Below are positions 6,108 to 13,674 of a DNA stretch of 35,756 nt, piece by piece. The notes below the pieces were generated by a model, which worked only from the letters and a program-made list of their open reading frames with translations, was not told the origin of the DNA and did not search any database. The position numbers were made by a program, and so were the translations under genes. The stretch comes from Pseudorhodobacter aquimaris (GTDB lineage Bacteria; Pseudomonadota; Alphaproteobacteria; Rhodobacterales; Rhodobacteraceae), in NCBI RefSeq assembly GCF_001202025.1, contig NZ_LGHS01000053.1, forward strand, positions 1-35,756. Reading direction: 5' to 3'. Numbering within the stretch: the first letter of the stretch is position 1; each line of letters opens with the position of its first letter.

Positions 6108-7780
6108 TGCGGAGCGTGATGCTCGTCCTCGGAGGGCTGTTCCGGTTCTTCGGTCGTTTGATCTTCACGCCCATCCTGTTGGGCTGGATGATCGGCGCTG
6201 TCCTGTTCGGCGCGATGATCGGAGCGCTCGTGGCCACGCCCTTCGTCTTCGCCTTCTTCGACCAGCCACCCGGCGAAAGCGCATGGCAGTGGCTGGTCTT
6301 CGGGCCGTTCATTTTTGTTGGTGGCGTCTTCGGATTCCAGTATTGGCGCATGGCCTCTGGCGCGGACGCCTTCTTCGGGCTGACCGGCGACAGCCACGGC
6401 TCCGCCCGCTTCGCCAACCGCAAGGAGCTGAAGAAACTCCAGCGGGAAGACGGCCTTCTGATAGGGCGCAACCCGCACACCGGACGGCTGCTGCGCTATG
6501 ACGGTCCGGCCCATCTGATCACCCTCGCCCCGACACGGGCCGGGAAAGGCGTCGGCACCGTCATCCCGAACTTGCTGGCGGCTGAACGCTCGGTCCTGGT
6601 CATCGACCCCAAGGGTGAGAATGCCCGGATCGCCGGGGAAGCCCGGCGGCGGTTCGGAACGGTCCACGTCCTCGATCCGTTTGAGGTCTCCGGGATGCCC
6701 TCTGCCGCCTACAATCCGCTCGACCTGCTGACACCGGACAGCCTTGATCTGGGCGAGGATGCGGCCTCCCTGACAGAGGCGCTGGTCACGGACCCGCCGG
6801 GACAGGTTTCGGAAGCGCATTGGAACGAGGAGGCCAAGGCCATCCTCGGCGGCCTGATCATGTTCTGCGTCTGCCACGAGGACCGCAACCGCCGGACGCT
6901 TGCCACCGTCCGGGAATATCTCACCCTGCCCCCGGAAAAGCTGCGCGCGCTGCTGGAGCTGATGCAGGACAGCGATGCGGCGGGCGGGCTGATCGCCCGC
7001 GCCGCCAACCGCTTCCTCGGCAAGGCGGATCGCGAAGCCGCCTCGGTGCTGTCGAACGCACAGCGACATACCCATTTCCTCGACAGCCCGCGCATTGCCA
7101 AAGTCCTGTCGCGGTCGGATTTCCACTTCTCCGATCTGCGCCACCGGATCACTTCGGTGTTTCTGGTGCTGCCCCCAAACCGGATGGACGCCTACAGCCG
7201 CTGGCTGCGCCTTCTGGTGTCTCAGGCCCTTCAGGACATCGCTCGGGACGCTGAGGCGTCCGTGAGGCCCCTGAGTAGCCCTGCAGGCGCTCAGGGAGGT
7301 ACGCAGCGCCTCAGGACGCCCACGCTGTTCCTCCTGGATGAGTTTGCGGCCCTGGGCCGTCTGGAGGCCGTGGAGCGCGCCATGGGGCTGATGGCGGGCT
7401 ATGGCCTCCAGCTTTGGCCAATCCTGCAGGACATGAGCCAGCTCAAGGACCTCTACGGCGAACGCGCGGGCACCTTCATTGCCAATGCCGGGGTGCAGCA
7501 GGTCTTCGGGGTGAATGACTTCGAGACAGCCAAGTGGCTGAGTCAGATGATCGGCCAGGAAACCGCTGGATTCCAGACTGACAGCTTCAAGCCCGGTGAC
7601 GGTCCCAGCTTCAGCAACAACCTCACGGGCCGCGATCTGCTCACTCCAGATGAAATCATGCAGCTCCGCCCGGAAAACCAGCTCCTGCGGGTGCAGGGGC
7701 AAGCAACCGCCGTGGCGCAAAAGCTGCGCTACTACACCGATCCCGAGTTCAAGGGGCTGTTCGTCCCGCAGGACCAGTAA
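6107..7780 (+). CDS. traG: Type IV coupling protein, VirD4/TraG family
   Basis: 557 residues. Two or three membrane segments occupy about residues 15-80 (LIFTPILLGWMIGAVLFGAM, VATPFVFAF, WLVFGPFIFVGGVFGF). Walker A is APTRAGKGVG (141-150) and Walker B is LFLLDEFAALG near residue 410. The RPENQLLRVQGQ block near the end is typical of TraG. The protein is an inner-membrane ATPase that couples the relaxosome to a type IV secretion channel. No mating-pair genes (virB/trb) are visible in the window, so transfer would need a helper system or genes outside it. It is a little shorter than Ti TraG (about 640 residues), mostly at the C-terminus. Confidence 0.92.
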   Translation: MRSVMLVLGGLFRFFGRLIFTPILLGWMIGAVLFGAMIGALVATPFVFAFFDQPPGESAWQWLVFGPFIFVGGVFGFQYWRMASGADAFFGLTGDSHGSARFANRKELKKLQREDGLLIGRNPHTGRLLRYDGPAHLITLAPTRAGKGVGTVIPNLLAAERSVLVIDPKGENARIAGEARRRFGTVHVLDPFEVSGMPSAAYNPLDLLTPDSLDLGEDAASLTEALVTDPPGQVSEAHWNEEAKAILGGLIMFCVCHEDRNRRTLATVREYLTLPPEKLRALLELMQDSDAAGGLIARAANRFLGKADREAASVLSNAQRHTHFLDSPRIAKVLSRSDFHFSDLRHRITSVFLVLPPNRMDAYSRWLRLLVSQALQDIARDAEASVRPLSSPAGAQGGTQRLRTPTLFLLDEFAALGRLEAVERAMGLMAGYGLQLWPILQDMSQLKDLYGERAGTFIANAGVQQVFGVNDFETAKWLSQMIGQETAGFQTDSFKPGDGPSFSNNLTGRDLLTPDEIMQLRPENQLLRVQGQATAVAQKLRYYTDPEFKGLFVPQDQ

Positions 7781-7798
7781 TCCGAAGGACGCCTCCCG

Positions 7799-8347
7799 AT
7801 GCAAGACCAACCCAACCTCCCTGCCCTCTCCGACGATGATCTGCGCGAAACGCTCGATCTCATGGCAACGGCTGTCGCCAGCATGTCCGACAGGATCGAC
7901 GATCTGACCGCCGTGGCGGACAAGCAGATCAAGGTTGCCACGGAAGCGCGGATCGCTGCCTTCGCCGCACGGGACCAGACCAATCCAAAAAAATACGGGG
8001 ATCTTCTTGGCCAGACACTCGACAGCCACCTGGGCGCAACCGCTGACGCGATGACCGAGATTGTCAGACGCCTTGGCGTCCAGACGGACAAGACCATCGG
8101 GGCCTTGGCCAAATCGGAAGATGATAGGTCCAAAGCCTATCGAGAGGTGTTCGAGCGGGAACAGAAAGCGGATCGTCTCAAAAGCCGCCTGCCCTGGTTC
8201 GGTCTGGGTGCATTGGTTGTGGCTCTGGTGCTTACCGTGACACTTCCTCGTTTCTTGGCCAGCAACGCGACCACATGCGCTGTCCTCGGGGCATCCTGGA
8301 CCACGACAACCACGGGTGTCGATGCGTGCGTGTTCTATCAGAGGTGA
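7799..8347 (+). CDS. Uncharacterised membrane-anchored protein of the mobilization operon
   Basis: 182 residues. I do not recognise a named family. Residues 1-135 are helical and charged, with likely coiled coil (DLMATAVASMSDRIDDLTAV; later SKAYREVFEREQKADRLKSR). One clear membrane segment follows (WFGLGALVVALVLTVTLPRF, about 140-160) and then a short tail with two Cys (TTCAVLG, VDACVF) that would face the periplasm. It starts 18 bp after traG with a GAAGGA ribosome-binding site, so it belongs to the traD-traG operon. A helper of the coupling protein is a reasonable guess. Confidence 0.7.
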   Translation: MQDQPNLPALSDDDLRETLDLMATAVASMSDRIDDLTAVADKQIKVATEARIAAFAARDQTNPKKYGDLLGQTLDSHLGATADAMTEIVRRLGVQTDKTIGALAKSEDDRSKAYREVFEREQKADRLKSRLPWFGLGALVVALVLTVTLPRFLASNATTCAVLGASWTTTTTGVDACVFYQR

Positions 8348-8395
8348 TGGGTGAAGCGCTTCAGATGGATAGTTACCCATGACTTGGAACTAGAG

Positions 8396-8450
8396 TTATC
8401 CACAGGCCTTTAGTGTTAAATATGTGTTAGACTCTGTGTTAAGCAAAAAA
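8396..8450. other. DnaA box and AT-rich segment of the replication origin
   Basis: A perfect DnaA box TTATCCACA lies at 8396-8404. It is followed by a short AT-rich run containing three copies of the heptamer GTGTTA(A/G) (from about 8412 to 8447), then an A-tract. This is a typical melting region beside iterons. Just upstream, ATGGGT (8347-8352) and ACCCAT (8375-8380) form an inverted repeat enclosing GAAGCGCTTC. Confidence 0.75.
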
Positions 8451-8498
8451 AATCGCGCACAAGCATTTGATAAGAAAGACGTATTTCGACACTTCCGT

Positions 8499-8635
8499 GT
8501 GTGAAAGTACGAAAGATTGTGTGTGAAAGTACGAAGGAACGTGGGTAAAAGTACGAAAGCCCTCCTCCTGTGTGTGAAAGTACGAATTATCGTGACTTCT
8601 CTCTAATCCAGCCCTACTGTGTGTGAAAGTACGAA
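8499..8635 (+). repeat. Iterons of oriV (five copies)
   Basis: The 15-mer GTGTGAAAGTACGAA occurs at 8499, 8521, 8572 and 8621. A variant GGGTAAAAGTACGAA is at 8543. The first three are exactly 22 bp apart (two helical turns), the others 29 and 49 bp. The last copy runs into the start of repA, so RepA binding there would also repress its own gene. Confidence 0.9.
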
Positions 8636-8646
8636 AGGATTTCGCT

Positions 8647-9690
8647 TTGACTGACGAGAGCGCGATCAACCGATCCCCCCTCCTGCCCGACAGGTATCCG
8701 CAAGGCGATTTCTTCGTCTGCGATATTTTTGATGCTGTTCCCAAGGCTGATATCGCCTCGATGGAGCATCCGATATTTTCGCTCTCGACCAAGCCGGATA
8801 CGCGCGTCCGGGAGTATGAGCACAATGGCATCAAGATCGCGATCAAACCCTCGGTAGATGGGCTCGCGACGGTCCATGACAGGGATATTCTGATCTACTG
8901 CATCAGTCAGCTCATGACAGCCATCAACGAAGGTAAGGAAGTGTCGCAAGCGGTTCGCTTCCGGGCTTTCGACATGCTCGTGGCAACCAACCGGAATACG
9001 GCTGGTTCGGGGTATGCTCAGCTCAAAGCGGCTTTGGAGCGGCTGGCTGGCACACGGATCAGCACCAACATTGTGACAGGCGGTCAGGAAATGTTCCGGA
9101 CATTTGGACTGATCGAAAGTGCCGAGGTTGTCCGGGAAACTCGTGACGGGCGGATGCAGGAAGTCGAGGTCAAGTTGTCGGATTGGGTGTTCAATGCGAT
9201 CCGGTCCAAAGAAGTTCTGACTCTTCATCGCGATTATTTCCGTCTTCGCAAACCTCTCGAACGCCGCATTTATGAGATTGCCCGCAAGCATTGTGGTGCA
9301 CAAAAGGAATGGCGGATCGGTCTGTCACTTCTTCAGAAAAAGTGTGGATCAAACTCCACGCTCCGCGAGTTCCGGCGTCTGGTCATGAACATCATCCGTG
9401 AAGACCAGTCGCACGACCATATGCCCGATTATTCCATCGAAATGGATGAGCAGGAGGACATGATCCTGTTCACAAACCGACAGAACGTCAAAGTGGTGCT
9501 GCCCCAAGCCGTGGCTCCGCAACTTGATCCGGATGTTTATGAAACCGCACGCATGCTCGCGCCCGGTCATGATGTTCACTACCTTGAACGGGAATGGCGG
9601 CAGTGGCTGCCCGAAACACCGCGCAATCCTGAAGCAGCTTTTCTGGGCTTCTGCCGTAAGTGGATGCAGAACAGAAAAAATACCGGATAA
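8647..9690 (+). CDS. repA: Plasmid replication initiator RepA (RPA family)
   Basis: 347 residues from TTG 8647 (AAAGGA at normal spacing). The frame is open from a GTG at 8623, but that start lies inside the last iteron. The opening SPLLPDRYPQGDFFVCDIFD and the core MEHPIFSLSTKPD, HDRDILIYCISQLMTAI and ERRIYEIARKHCG identify the alphaproteobacterial RepA initiator (RPA, Pfam PF10134). It binds the iterons upstream, opens the origin with DnaA, and probably autoregulates. It is convergent with the parA operon, and the two ends are separated by a repeat (9678-9705). Confidence 0.92.
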   Translation: MTDESAINRSPLLPDRYPQGDFFVCDIFDAVPKADIASMEHPIFSLSTKPDTRVREYEHNGIKIAIKPSVDGLATVHDRDILIYCISQLMTAINEGKEVSQAVRFRAFDMLVATNRNTAGSGYAQLKAALERLAGTRISTNIVTGGQEMFRTFGLIESAEVVRETRDGRMQEVEVKLSDWVFNAIRSKEVLTLHRDYFRLRKPLERRIYEIARKHCGAQKEWRIGLSLLQKKCGSNSTLREFRRLVMNIIREDQSHDHMPDYSIEMDEQEDMILFTNRQNVKVVLPQAVAPQLDPDVYETARMLAPGHDVHYLEREWRQWLPETPRNPEAAFLGFCRKWMQNRKNTG

Positions 9691-9705
9691 TTTTAAATAC
9701 CGGAT
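9678..9705. repeat. Direct repeats at the repA/par junction (candidate partition site)
   Basis: AAATACCGGAT occurs at 9678-9688 and 9695-9705, a 17-bp period. The first copy extends to AAATACCGGATAATT and recurs with one mismatch, inverted, at 10662-10676 upstream of parA. It overlaps the stop codons of repA and of the convergent small partition gene. Confidence 0.6.
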
Positions 9706-9986
9706 TTGTTTTTGTACAGCTTCCAGGCCTCTTCGATGATGACCCCTTGCTGAACGCCCCTGCGCCTTGCCTCGTTGGCAATTTCTTCTGAAATTCCGGG
9801 CATAACCTTCGCATGCACTTGGCCGGTGCGGGGGCTTGGCTTCCGTCCGCGCTTCTTCTGAGGCTCACGCGCAACAAAGCCAAGCTCTTCACCTGCCCTG
9901 TCGGTTTTCTCAACAGCCTGCGCGCTTCTGTCTTTTTCGCGTGTCTTCAGACGGCCAAGGTCGATGTTAAACGGCTTGTCGGTCAT
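9693..9986 (-). CDS. Small ParA partner (ParB-like/plasmid stability) protein
   Basis: 97 residues. The first half is charged and basic (REPQKKRGRKPSPRTGQ). The second half resembles a small ribbon- or helix-type DNA-binding region (VMPGISEEIANEARRRGVQQGVIIEEAW). It overlaps the parA stop by one base (TAATG). Small, family-poor DNA-binding partners encoded directly after a short ParA are the rule in compact plasmid partition operons. The assignment rests on gene order more than on sequence similarity. It would bind the centromere-like repeats at either end of the operon. Confidence 0.65.
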   Translation of the reverse strand: MTDKPFNIDLGRLKTREKDRSAQAVEKTDRAGEELGFVAREPQKKRGRKPSPRTGQVHAKVMPGISEEIANEARRRGVQQGVIIEEAWKLYKNKSGI

Positions 9987-10648
9987 TATCCCATTTCCCC
10001 GGCCAGGCGCTGATAGACCGCCTGCGCAAACTGCGCGGCATTTTCAATAGCGCCTTCCATGTTGCCTTGCGCTGGCATGGTATGCAGGTCGCCTCCGAAC
10101 TCAAAGAGCGCAGAGAAGGATGCGCGCTCCATCAGCGGGGGATTGATCAGATCTACACCTTGTTCCGCCAGAGACCCTGCGATGCCAGTATGCTGCTTGG
10201 ACTTGATGGCCTTTGTCATGGTGAAGACAACGGCATACGGAATCTTCCTGTCCAGCGCCTCTTCCTCTTCCGAGATGAGTTGCAGGGCGCGGACACCGAT
10301 TGTTGCGTCCAGAGTGGTGGCGCGCATGGGCGTGATGACGAGATCAGCCTGCGAAATTGCACGGGAAACAAGGCGGGACGCCACGCCTTCCAAGTCAACA
10401 ATCACGATCTGGCCGTCAGTATCGTGTCGCTTGATCGTTTTCACGATGTCAGATTCGCTGACGCTCGACAGAACACTGATCCGGTCGGGCAGCGGCCCCC
10501 GGTCTGCCCACAGAGTCAGAGACTGGTTGGGGTCGCAGTCCAGCATGACAACATTTGCGCCCGCATGAGCAAGCTCTGTTCCCAAGAGGACTGCCGTGGT
10601 GGACTTCCCGGCACCACCCTTGGGAGACGCTATGACGACTGTGGGCAT
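9986..10648 (-). CDS. parA: ParA-type partition ATPase
   Basis: 220 residues. The deviant Walker A motif is SPKGGAGKSTTA (8-19), Walker A' is VVMLDCDPNQS (about 34-44) and Walker B is QIVIVDLEG (about 79-87). There is no N-terminal HTH domain, so it belongs to the short ParA class, in which the partner usually acts as the repressor. It drives segregation of plasmid copies on the nucleoid. The ATG at 10646-10648 has AAGGAGG just upstream. The gene is followed by an overlapping small partner gene, and the repeat pair at 10662-10691 lies in its promoter region. Confidence 0.92.
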   Translation of the reverse strand: MPTVVIASPKGGAGKSTTAVLLGTELAHAGANVVMLDCDPNQSLTLWADRGPLPDRISVLSSVSESDIVKTIKRHDTDGQIVIVDLEGVASRLVSRAISQADLVITPMRATTLDATIGVRALQLISEEEEALDRKIPYAVVFTMTKAIKSKQHTGIAGSLAEQGVDLINPPLMERASFSALFEFGGDLHTMPAQGNMEGAIENAAQFAQAVYQRLAGEMG

Positions 10649-10661
10649 GGCCCCTCCTTAT

Positions 10662-10691
10662 AATTATCTGGTATTTGAACTAACCGGATAA
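10662..10691. repeat. Repeat pair upstream of parA (candidate parS/operator)
   Basis: The minus strand of 10662-10676 reads AAATACCAGATAATT, differing in one base from 9678-9692. A second core CCGGATAA lies at 10684-10691 in the other orientation. The same motif therefore brackets the par operon on both sides, as expected for a centromere that doubles as an operator. Confidence 0.55.
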
Positions 10692-10801
10692 ACTAAAAAA
10701 CCCGATTAATCAATAGATGCTTGGTCAGTCAAGGAGCGGCAGGGGAAGGCTGGCCTGCCTCGGCATTGTTCACAGCTTGGATTCCACACCAGACGATGCT
10801 A

Positions 10802-10829
10802 TGATTACAGATGATTACAGATGATTACA
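10802..10829 (+). promoter_or_regulatory. Triple direct repeat upstream of the antitoxin gene
   Basis: TGATTACA occurs three times with a 10-bp period (10802, 10812, 10822), ending 12 bp before the antitoxin start codon. Repeats on the same face of the helix are typical operators for ribbon-helix-helix antitoxins such as ParD/CopG. The repeats contain in-frame or out-of-frame ATGs that should not be taken as starts. Confidence 0.65.
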
Positions 10830-10841
10830 TTGGAGCACACT

Positions 10842-11093
10842 ATGCCGCAGCGCGCAGCATCCGAACCGATCACCATCCGCACGGCCAAGGTGGCCGAGAT
10901 CGACGCCTTGGCGGGCGCGATGGACCGTTCCCGCAACTACATCGTCAATCAGGCGATTGAGCAGTATCTTGAAGCCAACACCTGGCAGATGGAACGGATC
11001 AGAGACGGCATCGCCGCCACCCGCGAAGGCAAGGTCGCGCCTGCGGGCGAGGTCTTTGCCGGGATCGCAGCAAAGCACGGCTGGTCACGTTGA
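10842..11093 (+). CDS. parD: Ribbon-helix-helix antitoxin (ParD/CopG type)
   Basis: 83 residues from ATG 10842, which has GGAG at 10832-10835. The in-frame ATG at 10821 lies in the operator repeats. The N-terminus has the RHH pattern (ITIRTAKVAEIDALAGAMD, then SRNYIVNQAIEQYL), followed by a C-terminal part (GIAATREGKVAPAGEVFAGIAAKHG) that would wrap the toxin. It neutralises the downstream toxin and represses the operon. Its TGA overlaps the toxin start. It probably stabilises the plasmid. Confidence 0.88.
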   Translation: MPQRAASEPITIRTAKVAEIDALAGAMDRSRNYIVNQAIEQYLEANTWQMERIRDGIAATREGKVAPAGEVFAGIAAKHGWSR

Positions 11094-11398
11094 AGCAGCT
11101 GGTCATTGCTGAACCTGCGGCCCGCGATCTTGAAGGGATCGTGGATTACATCGCTCTGGATAACCCCGTTGCGGCTGAGAGAGTGTACTGGGGAATCGTG
11201 AGTGCGGCAGAGAAGCTGCCTGAGTTTCCGGCCTTGGGTCGCCCCGGACGCCACCCTGAGACGCGGGAGCTCAGCATTGCAGATTTTCCCTACCTGGTTG
11301 TCTACGAGGTTGGCCCCAAAGCTGTAACTATCCTAGCGGTATTTCACACCTCCCGCGATCTCGCAAAAGCGCTGAATGAGAGAATGCAGGCCAGCTAA
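11090..11398 (+). CDS. parE: ParE/RelE-superfamily toxin
   Basis: 102 residues, starting with TTG at 11090 that overlaps the antitoxin stop (TTGA). The features VIAEPAARDLEGIVDYIA, the central LGRPGRHPETRELSI and the C-terminal YLVVYEV..VTILAVFHTSRD are those of ParE-like toxins, which act on DNA gyrase. Other members of this fold are ribosome-dependent RNases, but the sequence pattern favours ParE. The complete length and the tight coupling suggest an active pair. Confidence 0.88.
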   Translation: MKQLVIAEPAARDLEGIVDYIALDNPVAAERVYWGIVSAAEKLPEFPALGRPGRHPETRELSIADFPYLVVYEVGPKAVTILAVFHTSRDLAKALNERMQAS

Positions 11399-11445
11399 TG
11401 GCGCTTATGTGTACGGAGCAGGGGTTCCTTGCAGCATGGCAGTGC

Positions 11446-11616
11446 TCAGTAGGGACTGGCGGCGAGTAGGCTACCCAAGTAACCGTCGCAACCTGTAAAA
11501 TATCCCGCAACCCCCTGCATGACGTTGGCCAGCGTTGGCAGATGCAGGTCGGAATAGGCAACTGGCACGGGGTTCCCTTGTCGATCCACCGGGTAACGAT
11601 ATGAATATGGCCCCAT
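11446..11616 (-). CDS. Possible 56-residue protein, unrecognised
   Basis: An ATG at 11614-11616 opens a frame to TGA at 11446-11448. The product is rich in Tyr, Pro and Gly (start MGPYSYRYPVDRQG, later LPTLANVMQGVAGYF). Its start lies inside the terminal repeat of the Tn3 remnant. It may be a chance frame or the relic of a gene disturbed by the transposon. The remainder of 11399-11608 shows nothing else. Confidence 0.2.
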   Translation of the reverse strand: MGPYSYRYPVDRQGNPVPVAYSDLHLPTLANVMQGVAGYFTGCDGYLGSLLAASPY

Positions 11617-11646
11617 CGGAAGGTTTGTGCGTAGGATTACTCTAAG
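11609..11646. repeat. Terminal repeat of a second Tn3-family element
   Basis: A 38-bp segment starting GGCCCCATCGG and ending CTCTAAG lies 22 bp beyond the stop of the transposase remnant. That is the same spacing logic as the end at 35016-35053. The first bases deviate from the usual GGGG. No partner repeat was found, as expected for a truncated element. Confidence 0.55.
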
Positions 11647-11668
11647 GGAGAACTTTCATAGAACTTAA

Positions 11669-12559
11669 TCACGTTCCCCAGTCTCTTGCTGGTCTGATGT
11701 TCAGCGGTCGCGCAATTTTGCGGTCAGCGGCGCCAGAATGCCAATCGAAGTCGCCGGATAGTATGACGTGCTCCCACCCGAGGGGCGAGGTGTGCGGAAG
11801 CAGCTTGGCGTCGTAGAGCGGGCTGGCCTGCTCGAGGTGGCTGGCCGCTTTGTCCATGTAGATCGTGTTCCATAACGTGATGGCGGCGATGACGAGGTTG
11901 AGCGCCATGGCCCGTTTCTGTTGGGCCGCGTCAGAGCGATCATGAATGCGCCCTTGTGAATAAGCAAATACGGCCTTGGCCAGCGAGTGACGCGCTTCAC
12001 CCTTGTTGAGACCTGCGTGGCTTTCCATGCGTAGGTCGGCGTTCTCGATCCAGTCGAGCATGAAGAGCGTGCGTTCGATCCGACCGATTTCACCCAGAGC
12101 GAGGTATAGCCGGTTTTGCTGGCGGTACGCCCCAAGCTTGCGCAGGATTTCAGACGGTTTGATGGATTTGTCACGTATGCTGGCCGCGAGCCGCATGATG
12201 TCGCCCCAATGCTGCCGGATCACCTCTTCGTTGATCGGTTTGCCCATGATAGGCGATAAAGTGGGCCACGCTTTCGCGCTCCCGAAGCAGGTCAACCTCC
12301 GGTCCGGAAAGTCGCGCAGACGTGGCGCGAAGGTCATCCCCAACAGATGGAACAGGGCAAAGACGTGGTCCGACACGCCGCCGGTATCTGTGTAGTGAAC
12401 GAGGGGATCGAAGCTGGCCGGATTGTTCAGGAGGCCATCGAGCACGAAAGGGGCTTCGCCTGCGGTTGCCCCGATGACGCTCGAATGGAACTCTCCCATA
12501 CAGGTTTTTACCCTGTCATCGAGTGTTGACAACAGGGGAGCGTAGGGCGAAAACCGCAT
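11669..12559 (-). pseudogene. tnpA: Tn3-family transposase, C-terminal remnant
   Basis: About 280 residues of the roughly 970 of a full Tn3 TnpA. Recognisable blocks are VIGATAGEAPFVLDGLL, YTDTGGVSDHVFALFHLLG, FAPRLRDFPDRRL, NADLRMESHAGLNKGEARH, ALNLVIAAITLWNT and the end SPLGWEHVILSGDF. The DDE-domain Asp and Glu of the missing upstream part are absent. The similarity fades upstream of about 12505; the first residues of the open frame (MRFSPYAPLL) are not Tn3-like and mark the breakpoint. The remnant cannot transpose. It forms the border between the plasmid backbone and the metabolic cluster, which may have entered by recombination at this element. Confidence 0.85.
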
Positions 12560-12606
12560 CGGGACATGCGCGAAGCATCCATCAGCACAGCAATCAGAGG
12601 CAGATC

Positions 12607-13674
12607 ATGGCAAAGCCCGGCAGAAACACCATTATTCTGGGCGGCCTGGCCGTTGTCGCCGTGCTTGGCTGGCTGGCCTGGGACCGGCTGCAACCCGCCG
12701 GTCTGCCGGCGGGTTTTGCCAGCGCCAATGGCCGGATCGAGGCGACCGAGGTGGATATCGCGGCGCTCACCGGCGGCCGAATCGCCGAAATCACCGCTGC
12801 CGAAGGTGACATGGTCAGCGCAGGCGATGTGCTGGTGCAGATGGACGTGGTGCAGCTGAACGCACAAAAACGTCAGGCCGAAGCGCAGCTTGCCCGCGCC
12901 GAAATCGGCGTCGAGACAGCAAGGGCGCTGGTCGCTCAGGCCGAGGCACAAGAGCGCGCGGCCCGGGCCGCGGTTGATCAGGCAGGCTCGGTTGCCGATG
13001 CCGCGTCGCGCAGGCTTGAACGCTCTGAGCAGCTTGCAAAGACCAGTGCGATCTCGCAGCAGGTGCTGGATGATGACCGCGCCCGGGACGCCCAGGCCCG
13101 CGCCGGTGTGGCCTCGGCCGAAGCCAGCCATGCGGCAGCGCTGGCGGGGGTCAGCAGCGCGCAGGCGCAGGTGGTCGATGCAAGTGCGGCCGTCGAGGCG
13201 GCAAAGGCGTCGATTGATGCGATCCAGGCCTCTCTGGACGACGCCACGCTGAAAGCGCCGCGCACGGGCCGGATCCAGTATCGCATCGCACAAGAGGGCG
13301 AGATTGTCGGCTCTGGCGGGCGGATCCTCAGCCTTGTCGATCTGGGCGATGTCTATATGACGGTTTTTCTGCCGACATCGCAGGTCGGCCGGGTGCAGGT
13401 CGGATCAGAGGTGCGCCTTGTCATGGATGCGGCGCGGGAATTCGTGATCCCGGCCACGGTTTCCTATGTTGCCGATGTGGCGCAGTTCACGCCAAAGACG
13501 GTCGAGACCGCCGATGAGCGCGAAAAGCTGATGTTCCGCGTCCGTGCCCGCATCGACCCCGAGCTGCTGTCGCGGCATATCGAATATGTCAAAACCGGCC
13601 TGCCGGGCATGGCCTATCTGCGGCTTGATCCGGATGCCGCCTGGCCTGACTTTCTTTCCAATGTCGTGAAATGA
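12607..13674 (+). CDS. HlyD/YhiI-type membrane-fusion protein
   Basis: 355 residues. One N-terminal membrane segment ([18 protein letters not shown], 8-25) anchors a periplasmic adaptor. The split lipoyl/barrel-sandwich parts are [20 protein letters not shown] and, after the coiled coil, [17 protein letters not shown]. Between them about 150 Ala-rich residues form a long alpha-hairpin. A beta-barrel region follows. It is closest in type to the E. coli YhiI/YbhG adaptors that partner ABC-2 exporters. The ATG at 12607 has AGAGG upstream; the open frame begins earlier, in transposon DNA. The stop overlaps the start of the ABC gene (ATGA), so the genes form one operon. The substrate is unknown. 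Confidence 0.88.
   Translation: MAKPGRNTIILGGLAVVAVLGWLAWDRLQPAGLPAGFASANGRIEATEVDIAALTGGRIAEITAAEGDMVSAGDVLVQMDVVQLNAQKRQAEAQLARAEIGVETARALVAQAEAQERAARAAVDQAGSVADAASRRLERSEQLAKTSAISQQVLDDDRARDAQARAGVASAEASHAAALAGVSSAQAQVVDASAAVEAAKASIDAIQASLDDATLKAPRTGRIQYRIAQEGEIVGSGGRILSLVDLGDVYMTVFLPTSQVGRVQVGSEVRLVMDAAREFVIPATVSYVADVAQFTPKTVETADEREKLMFRVRARIDPELLSRHIEYVKTGLPGMAYLRLDPDAAWPDFLSNVVK

Noticed and set aside
5879-8380. 833-residue open frame on the minus strand
   Set aside because: It is the antisense shadow of traG and its neighbours in GC-rich DNA; the plus-strand products have clear motifs and operon spacing.
8499-8635. CRISPR-like repetition
   Set aside because: Units of 15 bp with spacing of 7 to 34 bp beside repA are iterons; there are no regular spacers and no cas genes.
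12511-12537. CCCTGT / ACAGGG repeat with TTGACA as promoter of the HlyD operon
   Set aside because: No acceptable -10 at normal spacing; the repeat lies at the transposon breakpoint and the arms are short.
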